From positions 1,240,001 to 1,304,000 of the forward strand of contig JAJNNX010000005.1 in assembly GCA_023159155.1 (NCBI GenBank): 64,000 bases of DNA, read 5' to 3'. A model generated the notes under the pieces. The model searched no databases. It was not told the DNA's origin and was given only the letters and a program-made list of their open reading frames with translations. Below, piece by piece: positions 12,010-23,807 of the stretch; position 1 is the stretch's first letter; the number at the start of each line of letters is the position of its first letter. The translations under genes and the position numbers were made by a program. This DNA is from Ustulina deusta. Lineage: Eukaryota > Ascomycota > Sordariomycetes > Xylariales > Xylariaceae.

Positions 12010-13538
12010 TTAGTCAACCTCCTCAACAGTAGGGCCATCATCGCCACCAGCACCACCGGAGGCACCACCGGCGCCAGGGAACCCACCGGGACCGCCACCG
12101 GGCATGCCGCCGGGCATACCGCCAGCGCCGCCAGCACCGTAGAACTTCATCATGATGGGGTTGGCAATGCCCTCAAGTTCCTTCTGCTTCTCTTCGTACT
12201 CCTCGCGGGTGGCCTGCTGGTTCTCATCCAACCACGAGACAACAGTGTCGATCTCGGTCTTGAGCTTCTCCTTGTCGGCAGCATCAAGCTTCTCGTCGAC
12301 CTTGGAGTCGCCGAGGGTGTTGCGAAGGGAGTAGGCGTAAGACTCGAGGCCGTTCTTGGCACCGATACGGCGACCCTCAGCCTCATCCTCTTCCTTATAC
12401 TTCTCGGCTTCAGCCAACATACGCTCAATCTCCTCCTTGGACAAGCGACCCTTGTCGTTGGTGATGGTGATCTTGTTGGACTTGCCAGTGCCCTTCTCAA
12501 CGGCAGAGACGTTCATGATTCCGTTGGCATCGAGGTCGAAAGTGACCTCAATTTGGGGAACACCACGGGGGGCAGGGGGGATACCGGTAAGCTCGAACTT
12601 GCCGAGTAGGTTGTTGTCCTTGGTGCGTTGACGCTCACCCTCGTAGACCTGAATGAGCACACCGGGCTGGTTGTCGGAGAAGGTGGAGAAGACCTCAGAC
12701 TTCTTGGTAGGGATAGTAGTGTTGCGGGGAATGAGCTTGGTCATCATACCACCAGCAGTCTCGATACCGAGAGAAAGGGCGGCAACATCGAGAAGCAAGA
12801 TCTCGTTGGTGGACTTGGAGCTGGTGTCGCCAGACAGGATAGCAGCCTGGACAGCAGCGCCATAGGCAACAGCCTCATCAGGGTTGATGGACTTGTTGGG
12901 CTCCTTGCCGTTGAAGTAGTCGGTAATGAGCTTCTGGACACGGGGGATACGGGTGGAACCACCGACAAGGACAATCTCGTGGACCTGAGACTTGTCGATC
13001 TTGGCGTCAGCCAAAACTCGGTCAACGGGCTGGATGGTGGATCGGAAGAGGTCCTGGCAGAGCTCCTCGAACCTGGCACGGGTAATAGCTGTGTAAAAGT
13101 CGATGCCCTCGTAAAGAGAGTCGATCTCAATAGAGGTTTGGGCAGACGAAGACAGAGTACGCTTGGCACGCTCGCAGGCAGTACGAAGACGTCGGAGGGC
13201 ACGAGCGTTGGTAGAGAGATCCTTTGCGCAAGTTAGTTTATGCTGTCGCTATAGAGATGAAAGCATCGCGTAAAAACTAGGGGCGGTGGTGGTTTAGGAA
13301 AGAAGGGGGGAAAGTAACACTAACCTTCTTGTATTTCCTCTTGAACTCGTTTACGAAGTGGTTGACGAGGCGGTTGTCGAAGTCCTCACCACCCAAGTGA
13401 GTGTCACCAGCAGTAGACTTGACCTCGAAGATACCCTCCTCAATGGTAAGGAGAGAAACATCGAAGGTACCACCACCGAGATCGAAGATCAGAACGTTGC
13501 GCTCGCCCTCGACCTTCTTGTCAAGACCGTAAGCGATG

Positions 13539-13573
<35 letters not shown>

Positions 13574-14071
13574 GTTGAGACCGGCAATGAGACCGGCATC
13601 CTTGGTGGCTTGACGCTGGGCGTCGTTGAAGTAGGCAGGGACGGTGATGACAGCGTTGTTGACGGTACCACCCAGGTAAGCCTCGGCGGTCTCACGCATC
13701 TTGGTGAGGACCATGGAAGAGATCTCCTCGGGGGTGAAGGTCTTGGTCTCGCCCTTGTACTCGACCTCGACGATAGGCTTGCCGCCCTTGTCGATGATCT
13801 TGAAGGGGAAGTGCTTCATGTCGGCCTGAACCTCTTGGTCGGCAAACTTGCGGCCAATCAGACGCTTGGCGTCGAAGACTGTGTTAGACGGGTTCATGGC
13901 GACCTGGTTCTTGGCGGCATCTCCGATCAGACGCTCGGTATCTGTGAAGGCAACGAACGACGGTGTTGTTCGGTTACCCTGGTCATTGGCAATGATCTCA
14001 ATTCGGTCGTCTCGGTAGACACCGACGCACGAGTAGGTCGTGCCCAAGTCAATACCTACGGCGGCGACCAT
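12010..14071 (-). CDS. hsp70: Cytosolic Hsp70 chaperone (SSA class)
   Basis: ATP-dependent chaperone of the cytosol and nucleus. Two exons, 13325-14071 and 12010-13221 (both whole codons), give 652 residues. The intron is 13222-13324. Signatures seen: IDLGTTYS at residues 7-14, [13 protein letters not shown] near 196-208, and LVGGSTRIP in the second exon. The C-terminus is a Gly/Pro-rich linker ([17 protein letters not shown]) ending in EEVD, the tail that binds TPR co-chaperones and marks the cytosolic class. There is no signal peptide, which excludes BiP and the mitochondrial Ssc1 type. Third positions are strongly biased to C/G, as expected of a highly expressed gene. A heat-shock element lies about 240 bp upstream of the ATG. 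Confidence 0.97.
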
Positions 14072-14262
14072 TGTGGGCGAGGTTGTGACGGATGGCGATG
14101 AAGAAAAACGGAAAGGACAGGTGTATGCGACGTGTGTGCGAAGTGTATGTACGTTGCGTGCCTTGGGGGGGTTGGGTATCTCAAGGAAGCGTGGAGAGAG
14201 GGTTGGTGTTGTTGTTGTAGAGAAAGAAGCGGGAGATGCTAAAAGTTTGTGAGAGTGCAAAG

Positions 14263-14274
14263 CCTTATATTATC
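14263..14274 (-). promoter_or_regulatory. TATA-like element of hsp70
   Basis: Read on the minus strand this is ATAATATAAGG, about 190 bp upstream of the hsp70 ATG and about 40 bp downstream of the heat-shock element. The position suits a core promoter. Confidence 0.5.
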
Positions 14275-14307
14275 GGTGGTGAGGTACTCAGGTGGATCCG
14301 CAGCTTG

Positions 14308-14324
14308 TTCGGAAGCTTCTGGAA
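14308..14324 (-). promoter_or_regulatory. Heat-shock element upstream of hsp70
   Basis: GAAgcTTCtgGAA at 14312-14324 is a perfect three-unit alternating nGAAn array, the binding site of trimeric Hsf1. Another TTC at 14308-14310 precedes it with a one-base spacer. A second half-array, GAAaaTTC, is at 14390-14397. Both lie just upstream of the TATA-like element of the hsp70 gene. Confidence 0.8.
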
Positions 14325-16465
14325 TGAACCCTCCAAGCCGCAACGCAGTTTCTCGCTTTCTCCAGAACCACCTGGCGAAAATTGTCGCAGAAAATTCGCC
14401 ACTGCGATTGTTACATGCGCAGAATCCAATGGTGCCAATTTTAATTCAATCCGCGCTCACTAAAGCCCTTTTTTGCTGCTGAATCTGCCTCTTTCCACGA
14501 TGCTGTTGCGGTTGCTGTGGTGGGGGGGATGAGGTCACTACTGTGTACCCCGCCATGTCCTCAGTCATGCCTCAGGCGGTGGGCAGGAACGAACCTAATG
14601 GCCCAAGCTTTTGGGCACAAAATTTCGGCTGCCTTGGTAACTGCAAGGCAACCCTGGATTCGCCTAAACTCAGAGGGTCCAACACCCCCACTTCCGCATT
14701 CCCAGGCTGTTTGCGAGCAGGCCCGTCGCCGCCGGGCTGAGTGCAAGGTACAGGAGGTTGGCAGAGCAGCAGCACTAGCGGCCTTTTTTCTCTGGCTTGT
14801 CCCTACCGTCAAGTCACCTGGCGGTGTCAACATTTGTATGCAGGTAAAATGACCGCGCAGCATTATTCCGTGCCATGTCGCGTACAACTGGTATCTAGTT
14901 TTTTGCAGTGTTATCTTGTTTTATTATCTGCTGTCGACCGAGTGCAATCAAGGCTGGGGGCTTGTAACGTATAGATGACGTTTCATTGGCCCAACTACCG
15001 CTCACATGCAGGCACTTCGCTACACTTCACGAGGTCACCATAGGTACCGTCCCGCGCCAGCCCGGTTTTTAGAGAGGCGGCAGGCTACCCAGGTGGTATT
15101 GGTAGGCAGGCTTAGTTGACCTCCTTAAAGAGATAATGCCGATATGCTGGTATATTACTAAGACAAGGAACCAAATAGCCTCTCTTCGACGGCGACGAAA
15201 ACAGATGTCGGAACCCAACTCCATGGAAATCTCAGTTGGATTGATTAGAGTTGCGACCTATTTAGAGATGGTGGGGAGTCGTATGTAGATCTTCTGGTTT
15301 GGGCGATCGTTGGGATCGCCTAATTGAAGGGCTGGGCTGAGTGGCTAGTGGAGACATTAACAGGGTTGAATAAAGTCTGCCCAGAACAAAAACCTTCAAC
15401 ATTGTGCTAGGTAGGTTGTTATACATTTCCCAAATACGTATTGAAGCCTACGGACGTGCTCAAAATGGCCCGTGTCGTGCATGCATGGACAAGGACAGCG
15501 ATCATTTCATCGCTTTTCGATATTCTCGGAGCCTGTGCCTGCACGTCATTGGCCATATTTCGGTGCCGAAGCTTGGACCATCCATCCTTTCTACATAAGT
15601 ATAACAATTCGTGACTGGCGATTTGTTGGCTATCGCTCGGCTTCATTCTTTATTCCTCTATCTACTCTGCTGAGCTTTCTGGTACAGGAAGCTATATCTA
15701 TCTCTTGGAGCGTCGGGCGTGTCGTCGGGCGATCTCTTTGCCCTCAGTTGATTTTCAGATCAGAGGATCCACAGCCTTCGATATCCTCTCACAGCACAGA
15801 AACGCTAGCGAACGGATTCGAACCTAATACGTCTTATCTAGTGGCCACAGCCCCAGCTACAATAGCACCAAGTCTTTCAGAAGATGTTCCTACGACAGCT
15901 GCCTCCGAAGTGGCAAGTAATGTCCTGTAACAGGGAGCTGTGGAGCTTCCAGGTTTTACACTTTTGAAGCAAACGACGAATCAGGTTTAGCGCGATCGGC
16001 CGCTTTTGCTCAGCCTATTGTTGGGTTGAAGATTTTGTGCATGTAAACGGAAACGGACCGCGAAACAGTTCCAAGGTTAGGTATGTTTCCATACTTACCA
16101 AGAAGTCGGATATACCACAAAGCCTTTGGTAGCGAGACAATCCAATCGTGGACGATTTGGCCATTGTGTGTAATCCGTTGTCTAGAGTTGCAGGGAGTAG
16201 ATAGAGAGTATACCTGCCACACCCACCTAACCTGGTTACGAATATGATCACTGTCTCCCCATCCCCAGGCAAATACCTATGTCAAACCGGGAAAAGCTGG
16301 AACATTCTGGGACAAACAGGAACAAACTCGACTGAGCCATGATATTACTTTGTTTGGCAGCACTGCGTCTAGTTAACGTTAACCTGATTTTGTGACATTC
16401 AACGCTCTCCAACAACCTGTCGGAAGATACGAGAAGCTAGACGACGCTACGAGCTACCATCTAAC
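14325..16465. other. Non-coding stretch upstream of hsp70
   Basis: 2.1 kb between the hsp70 promoter and the 3' end of the hydrolase gene. The longest frame (15472-15930, plus) has no recognisable motif and no typical composition. I see only scattered CCTA/TAGG tracts and call no gene. Confidence 0.5.
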
Positions 16466-17781
16466 CTAGCAAAAATGCTCAATCTCCGCAGGGTTCGCGT
16501 CACGCGGTCCCAGGTCCGACTTGAGGACTCTCCCAAACAGCTCCGTCAACACCTCGAAGCATATTTTGGTGACGGCCGGGTCGTAGCGGCCCTTGCTGAG
16601 CTCGTCCCGGATGAAGGCGTGTTGTGCCCATGCGAACTCGTAGAAGCTGAACACGACACCGGCCTCGCGCAACTTCTGCCGGATCAGGTCGCGTCCAGCG
16701 TCGGGGATGTGCGTGTCCTTGATGCCGAAGATCATGGCAACTTCTCCCTTGATCTCCGAGAGTCTGTCGATCGTATGGTTGCTGTCCGGGGGCGCCTCTG
16801 GTGACGTGTTGGCCGCCGTATACGGGCCCAGTGTCCGACTGTGGATATCTGTTCCGAAGAAGGCAACGGAGGCACTGACTCTGGGGTCAAGCTGCAACGG
16901 GAATAGAATCAGCAAGGCTACGTGACGGGTGAGATGGGTAATGGCTGTGCAATGAACGTTTGAGGTAGGTACGCATTGTTAGTATCCAACAAACACCAAG
17001 CTATGGAAACGGAAGCCTTACACTAGTCCGTAAGGTGAGGTGACCGCCGAGGCACATGCCAGTGGCGCCTATCAGCCCCGTACATGTCGGCAGGCTGAGC
17101 AAGTAATCGACCGTCTTGGAGGAGTCGACGTCGTATGATTGGAGCGTCTATCGCAATGTAAGAAACAAGCATAAGTAAGGAAGCGAGCTATCCCAAGGGC
17201 GTGTAGGGCGACGCAACACAGCCGGCCTTACTTTTTTGATTTTCAACTCATTTCCCAGGTCTGTACCCGGCTATGCAAGATGAGCAGTTAGTGACGACTG
17301 TCAAAAAGGGAAATGGGAAATACAAGATTCGGGGTGTCGTACTACATCGTACGCCAACGCCTCTGGGCCTACGAAGTCATGGTAGGACGAGGGTGACGCA
17401 ACAATGTAGCCTTGGCCGGCTATCTGGCGAGCGAATCGCTCAACCGGCCCGGTCACTTATTATTGCACTGTTAGCAAGTGATACTTAACAGGGCGCGGGG
17501 CGAATCGAATCACCTTGATAGATCTCGCTAAACAACACGACACCTGGAAATCGACTGTGGCGCTTTGCATCAGTGGCTGCGCGAATCTCGGGTCGGGGAG
17601 AGCTTGTTTTGTCTATTTACGCTTTTGGATATTGGGAAATGGTCGGGTGAAAGACGAATATTCCTATGCTGTAGATCAGCCGTGTTCTTGGGTCGAATTC
17701 GGGCGAGAATGACATACTCATAGTCGTCTCTTTCCCATCCACCGTCGTCTGGATATCGACTTGGCTTTCGTTAATCAGCAT
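16466..17781 (-). CDS. Dienelactone hydrolase family protein
   Basis: Alpha/beta-hydrolase of the dienelactone hydrolase family, presumably soluble; the substrate is unknown. Seven exons: 17718-17781, 17621-17663, 17514-17554, 17343-17455, 17232-17270, 17022-17147 and 16466-16891, giving 283 residues. All six introns have GT-AG ends and 58-130 nt length. Splicing gives a continuous family-like protein: TTVDGKETTMRIFVFHPTI, then FPGVVLFSEIYQVTGPV, RQIAGQGYIVASPSSYHDF, the nucleophile elbow GATGMCLGGH (Cys132), FGIKDTHIP (Asp201) and WAQHAFIRDE (His233). The Cys-Asp-His triad is complete, so the gene looks functional. Similar fungal paralogues are often annotated as carboxymethylenebutenolidases, but the reaction here cannot be deduced. 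Confidence 0.88.
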
Positions 17782-18170
17782 CTTGAACTACCGTGTTCCT
17801 AGCTTGAGGAGCTTCGATCTACGATGTTAGGGTTGAAGGGCTCAGTAAGGTGATCAGAACCATCTGGGCAGAGCACACAATATAAGTAGATCTCAATTGA
17901 TAATTTGGGTAGGTAGTACTGCCTCGGGTTTTACCCCACCGTCATGGTATGATTCCTCGCTGTATATGTGACGCTGTGAGGGGTCGGGAGGGGAGAATTA
18001 TGGGGCTGACTAAGGTGTCTCGGTAGGAGAAACTCCATGGAGAGCTCAAGAACACATAAAGAGGGAGCCATATTATACCGTCACATTGTTCTACCTATTC
18101 CTATATCTTGACCGAACCCATGATACCATTTATCACGTCTTAAAAATATCAACAGATGTTGAGCAGCTCC
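17782..18170. other. Intergenic region between hydrolase and OPT gene
   Basis: 389 bp upstream of the hydrolase ATG and downstream of the OPT transporter stop. No coding sequence is seen. Confidence 0.5.
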
Positions 18171-20640
18171 TCATAAATGAGGCACCCGAGAGCTTTGCAA
18201 TATCAAATTGACAATGCTTAAGAAACCTTCACCTAGGATGAACCCCTGTAGTGGATGTTAGCAAATGCACGACAACAACAACATCGTAACCATCGTCGAA
18301 ATTTACTTACAGATGCCAACACAATGAGGGGTGTGTCGTCCTTGCCAAGACGGACCCTCCAATACCAATTCATCAACCCGCCAATGGTCCTCGCAAGAGT
18401 AAACGACGGGACATTGTACATGCCTAGCATGTCGATCAGTCCGGAAATAACTCAAGCAAGGTTTAAAGTCAGTGCACTTACCAACTGCAACGGCAATACC
18501 TCCGGGGATGTAAGCATGCCACTTCTTCCCCATGCCTTTCGTCCTCAGAACCGTAAAGACGGCAAATATGACAGCGGCGCCCATCGCAAACTCTCGCGCC
18601 ATGTACGGCAATCCCTTGCCCGTGACAAGTCTCGCGGTGAAGATCCAAACAAACGCCGTCGGGACCTGGAATAAGTCGCCCGGGACCTCATACACGGCCG
18701 TATAAAGTCGATAGATCCATGCGCTGACCACTGCCCCGACCGTAGCGCCAATGATCTGGCCCCAGAATTGGGCCTTGGGAGCTGCGCCCAGTAGATGCCC
18801 TGTCTTGAGGTCCTGCATTAGGTCTCCGGCTTGCAGAGCGCCGGCCTCGGAGACCGCACCGGCGATCAGATTAATGAGCACACTAGCCTTGTTGGTTTGG
18901 GGGATGATGAGGGCGAAGAAAAGTTGCGCAATCTTGCTGATGCCCGATACCGGATTCAAGTCTGTTTCACCTAGCGCACGTACACCCATGATGCTGAGTA
19001 TCATAGCCATGAAAACGGCAATGATGGTGCCATACAAGGGTACCAACTCCCCGAACGTGATGTGGATGCTGGCGACACAGAAAATAATCGAGAGGACTAG
19101 GCCGATGCTAACGGTTTTGGTACCAACAAGCTGCTCTGGAGGGGCATCGTCGTGGTCCCAAACCGTTCGACCTCCATCTTCACCGTTTGGGTTCAACAGA
19201 CTGCTTCGTCCACCCACACTAGATGTTGAATGTTGGCTAGTCGTAGTTTCATCGCCAGCAACAGTAGCATATCCCGTAGGATGACGTCGGAAAAGACCCT
19301 GCAAGCCGCCGCGATCGTACCTTTGCCTAAATGTAATAAGTAACGCCGGTCCGTGTTCGACCACAGGGCGTAAGGCGACGTGACCTAGGCTAATCACCGC
19401 ATCTGCTAGCATGATGGCTAGTGAGGTCCAGACAATCCATCCTTTGCTTCCAGACTCCCAGTCGTTGATCGGTCCAGGTGCCCAGCCTCGGTTCTTTGCT
19501 AAGGGCGATAAGACACCCCATCCGATTATGGCGCCTAAAAGCATATGTATGGTCGTAGCCGGTCCCATGATGATACCCTGACCAACATACGCAAAACTAG
19601 GGTTTAGAGTCCACAGCCAGGTTTCGGCCGCGACAGTACCAAATATAGGAAGATTACGCAGGATGGGAAAGAAGTATGTACACAGAGTATATATACCTGA
19701 GATGCCAAACGTAATTAGCAATAGCCTAATGTTGGCGGCCCAGCTTTGCTTCTTTGCGGAAGCGACACAGTCCGCTTCATGTGATTCAAGGAGGGGTTGG
19801 TTTTCTAGTGCTAGGCTTCCAAATGTGGCAGCTTTGGTCGAGTCTAAAGCTCCTCTGGTCTGGGTGCTCCCTTTGCCGTGGAGGACACCAATCAGCACTG
19901 CCGTGCTAAAGCCACTTGGAAATTTCAATTGTTCTCTTATGATGACTTGCCGTCGCCTGTGGTGAACAGTGAGTATGAGTTGTCGCGATATTATATGAAT
20001 AGCTCGACTTACAGAGGAACCGCAAAGACGACTCCAAAGTAGCAAAGGCCAAGAGACCAGATGATCAGTTTTCCCATGCTAAGGTAGATAGGCCCTTGCT
20101 CAGAGGGTTTCAACAAATATTCCATAGCTGGCAGCTACCATAAATACGGGTTAGCACTATCACTTATTCATGTAGCATCACATGTAGATCCTCGTCAGCC
20201 TCGGCTCCTCATCTACATGCCCTTCATGTTCACCACCGTTTCGGAAATTTCGAAGCTAGACTCACCACACCGACAAAGCCGCAACCCAGCGGCATGATGG
20301 CCATACCACCGGCAACCGATTGCACCAGCACGTTCTCGACAGGCGTAAATGGGAAGCTTAAGCGGTGCGAGAGGGTACGGAAGATACCGAAACCCAGCAG
20401 ACTCGCAGGCATAGTCATCATGCTAACCCAGCCGGTCTGCAGACCAAAGTACATGTTAGAGAAGACGATGACGAGGCCGACGAGCAAGCCAACGACCACG
20501 CCGCGCAAAGTAAAGTGACGGCCCTCGGGGAGGAACTTGACGGGCGGGCCGCCTTCCCCCGGGGGCATCTCCTCGGCTTCGACTTCGACGTCGTCTTCCG
20601 GCATGGGTTCTAACACAGTCAATCCTCTATCCGGAGCCAT
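18171..20640 (-). CDS. OPT-family oligopeptide transporter (YGL114W-like)
   Basis: Polytopic membrane protein of the oligopeptide transporter superfamily (proton-coupled uptake of small peptides or metal chelates; substrate unknown here). Five exons: 20266-20640, 20013-20134, 18482-19956, 18311-18423 and 18171-18245, giving 719 residues. N-terminal block: FTLRGVVVGLLVGLVIVFSNMYFGLQTGW. Later blocks are VLPAMEYLLKPSE, LKFPSGFSTAVLIGVLHGKG, NPSFAYVGQGIIMGPATT, AGAVSEAGALQAGDLMQDLKTG and, at the C-terminus, GMYNVPSFTLARTIGG and GFILGEGFLSIVNL. A dozen or more hydrophobic segments are evident. The resemblance is to the YGL114W branch rather than the Isp4/Opt1 branch. A GTG codon upstream at 20661 is in frame, but ATG 20640 is the natural start. 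Confidence 0.9.
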
Positions 20641-21693
20641 GACGATTGCGGCGCGTCGCACGAAGGTAGCTCGATGGTATAATGGAGATGACTAAACACT
20701 ATAAAACCAACACAATCTGCTTCGGGGAATTTATGGTGTCATGATGAGATAGATATATATATATAGTTTATGAAGAAAGAAAGGAAGGAAAGAGAGAGTA
20801 CAGAAGATGTGATGTTGATTGTATGGGCAATTACCAAGCCAGACGTGTCATGGGCGTGAAGGGTACTTTCCGATAGGCCATGTCTCTAAATAGTCAAGGA
20901 CTCCACATCCATGCCTTACTTAATGGGTTTAGTCGGGTAGGTATGTCAGGTATGCCAAGATACCTGTATCCAGGCTTCCCTGATTAATCACTATTGACAT
21001 CTGGGACAGGGCTGACGGCTCGATTGTGTTAGAATACTGCTCTACACTGCGTGTGGTGCTAGAGCTGTAGTTTTGGGTTTCATCAAATTGTTTCTCTGAC
21101 CCACGAAAAAAGACCCTTAAACGTGCGTAGACCTGAGCCGAGCCAAGTATTTGTCGAGGGAGACGACGAAGAATGGCAGTCGTATGAAATCGAAAACCCG
21201 CGGAACAGAAGAGGAAATCGAACAGCTGGCAGGCCGACCCTTGAAAACTTGTTTGCCAGTCTTGGATGAGGTCAACGCAGAGGTTGTCTTCCTCAGGCAT
21301 CTTAATAATGCCTCCAGATCTCCAGACATCGTATTTCCTCCTCATTTTGGATTCAACCTTCGTTCAGCTGGATTGTTGTCTGAGACGTGCACCGTGCCTC
21401 TAGACTTCTTCGGTGGCATGTCATCGGGTTGTCCTAGAATTCGATCTTTAGGACCAACTAACAGCCAGCAGGTTTCTGCCGGGTTTATTTTGTCCCAAAA
21501 ATGCCATGAACTAACCCAGCCAATAATACTACCTAAGCAGCCATATCCGGATCACAAAAACATAGGTAGTAGTTCGGCATCTTTTAGTCGTTCATCTTCG
21601 GCCACTTCTAACAGGCCGGCCATGTAGCATCAGCTGCCTTGTATACATAAGCAATAGAAACATACCAACAACCAACTATTTCCACCCGCTCAC
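20641..21693. other. Intergenic region upstream of the OPT gene
   Basis: 1.05 kb between the OPT start and the 3' end of the HD-domain gene (both minus). There is a short TATATA tract near 20751-20765. Two frames of 138-158 codons overlap antisense to each other and show no domain. No gene is called. Confidence 0.5.
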
Positions 21694-22708
21694 CTAACTC
21701 TCCTCCAACAACCCCTCAAGATAGGCAAAATTCCCCGTGAGAACCTCCGGTCCCATCGCCTGCCTCCACATCTTCGTATACTCCTCCTTGCCCGTCCCCT
21801 TTCCGTCGAAGCCGTACTCGCGCCCAAACATGCTGACGAAGTTATCCAGCGTCGAGCCCGGCTTGTCGCGGCACAGGCCGCAGAGGATCTCCTTGGCGCC
21901 CTCGGCCCCGAACCCGGCGTACGGGAACGCGGCGAGCACCTCCCTGAACTCCTCGACCGTGATCACGGCCCCGGGCTGTTCGGCGCCCTGCTTCACCGGA
22001 TCGCCCCAGGGGTCGGACGGGAACTTCGGGCCCGCGAAATCCACCGAGATCCCCAGATGCGCCGCCGCCACTTCCGGGGCCGCGAAGCGCGCGATCGAGA
22101 AGGTCGAGTGGACTGTTGTTTCGGCCGAGACACGTAAGTTAGTTGATTACAAATCGCAAGGTTTTTTTTAATATCTCGAATATACGATTAAGAAGAAGAA
22201 AAACAAAGTAGAGCATCTGAAGTAATGGATATATATCCAAAAACCAACCTGCACAAAAGAATAAAGGAAGAAGAAAGAAAAATAAAAAGATTGCTATATA
22301 CTCACGCGCAATAGCATCCCAAACCCTCTGCACCCGTCCCTCGTCCCACTTCTCCCTGCCCTCGCCCCGGTACGCGCGGATCCACGTGCGGGCGATGTCG
22401 GCGCCGTCGACCTCGAAGCGCTTGAAGGCGGACAGGAGCTCCTTGTGGAAGGACCAGCCCATGTCGTGCAGGACGCAGGCGAGCGCGACGGTCTCGAGGT
22501 CCGGGTCCATGGCGGCCAGCGGGCCCAGCTTCTTGGCCAGGATCAGCGCGAAGCACGCGCTGCGCGCGCAGTGGTTATACACCGCTTCCGTCGTGTGCTC
22601 CTTCGTGTACGCGAAGGCGGCCGCCGTGATGGGCGAGTGCGGGAAGGAGACGCCGCTGATGGGGAGGTCGGGGAATGGTGAGGAGGGGGACGACGACGAC
22701 GACGACAT
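21694..22708 (-). CDS. HD-domain protein, cyanamide hydratase-like
   Basis: Two exons, 22306-22708 and 21694-22112, separated by a 193-nt intron (22113-22305, GTGAGT...CAACAG), give 273 residues. An HD metal-dependent hydrolase pattern is visible: His46 (YNHCARS), His81-Asp82 (ACVLHDMGW) and a downstream Asp101 or Asp104 (FEVDGADIAR). The overall plan recalls fungal urea hydro-lyase/cyanamide hydratase proteins (Cah, Ddi2/Ddi3), but the N-terminal and C-terminal parts differ enough that the substrate is open. The second exon carries SMFGREYGFDGKG and a charged C-terminus. The start is at a run of Ser codons (ATG TCG TCG), the first Met in frame. The coding sequence is very GC-rich while the intron is AT-rich. 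Confidence 0.75.
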
Positions 22709-23807
22709 GGTTGAGGTCTGGCTGTCTGTCTGTCTGTCTGTCTATTGATCGGTTTAAAAAAAAAGGGGGGGGAGGTGGTGAACGTTGGGGATCAAGGTAT
22801 GTATATGACGCGATTAATTGCGCGTACCTTTGTGTCGTATAGACAACTGTGAGGTATGCGAATCTCAACGAAAAGCCCAGATAGAGCTCGGAAGAGTGCA
22901 GTAGTTGTAGAGGTTTCGTCTATCCGTCTGGTGGCCCAACTCTCGAGTCCATTCCCAACAACGAGGGTAACCCAATACATATATACCCATCATACCTACC
23001 AACCCGTACACGCCCCTCACACACACCTACACACGGACACATCCATACCCAGTCCATCTGCTTTCCCATTTCCAGCTTCCAGATAGATAGATACCTGGAT
23101 ACCTAGACTCGGGCATCTTCTCAATCTCCGGAAAGCAAACGGCGGTTAGGCAACAAATACCCACTTACCTAATCCCCGTGGGCTGAAGACAACCAACTAA
23201 CTAACTACCTACCTACGGTACCCAGTCACGTAATCCACAGTACCGAAAGTTAGGGAAGTAGATAGGTAAGGGGCGAAAATACTAAGCTACAGCAAGGTGG
23301 CGATGATATGGATCAAATCTCCGACCCGCATCGGGGTAAGTCATTCCCCGCGATGCGATGCGCAAGTAAAAACTACACTAGGTATCTGCACTAGATGGAC
23401 TAGATGCAAATCCGGGGACGGGATTGACCAAGACAGCCTCGCGCGCGCGCGCGCGTGCCTACCCGGAGTTTGTGAGTAGTAGTGACCTATCAACCACTGA
23501 TTATCATCCGGCGTGAAGCCGCTAATGGCGAACCGAGAAAAAAAGATTCCATTCAGTTTTACACTACTCTGCTCCAGATGTACGCCATCTACCCAGCCCC
23601 CAGTTAAGACATAGACAATGTTGTTATCAATACAGCCTGGGCTAAGACAGACCAACGCCTCCCCCCCTCCCCCCCCCCCCCCCCCCCCCTAGATCCTCGA
23701 CACTACAACCCGGGAAACAGTAAACGAGGAATATCATACAGACGCCATTGCCTCACTACTTGGCTAGATCGGCATCTAGCAGCATACCATCTTGCCACCA
23801 CTCCGGG
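22709..23807. other. Intergenic region with repeats, no gene seen
   Basis: 1.1 kb between the HD-domain gene start and the RAV1 stop. It includes (TGTC)n at about 22721-22741, CCTA tracts near 23185-23220, a (GC)n run near 23440-23455 and the poly-C tract at 23660-23689. No coding potential is recognised. Confidence 0.5.
23660..23689. repeat. Poly-C tract
   Basis: Thirty bases, all C except for one T, located about 120 bp downstream of the RAV1 stop codon. Confidence 0.9.

Noticed and set aside
13358..14101. 247-codon open frame antisense to hsp70 exon 1
   Set aside because: It is the complement of a highly codon-biased Hsp70 exon, which routinely leaves the opposite strand open. It has no domain and low complexity.
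15809..15826. tRNA B-box-like AGGTTCGAATCC (minus strand)
   Set aside because: The flanking bases do not form a T-stem, and no matching acceptor stem or A box is found upstream.
15472..15930. 152-codon plus-strand frame
   Set aside because: No recognisable motif, no splice structure and composition like the surrounding non-coding DNA.
16466..22708. Hydrolase, OPT transporter and HD-domain genes as a biosynthetic cluster
   Set aside because: No backbone synthase, cytochrome P450 or pathway regulator is present, and the surrounding genes are housekeeping. Co-location alone is too weak.
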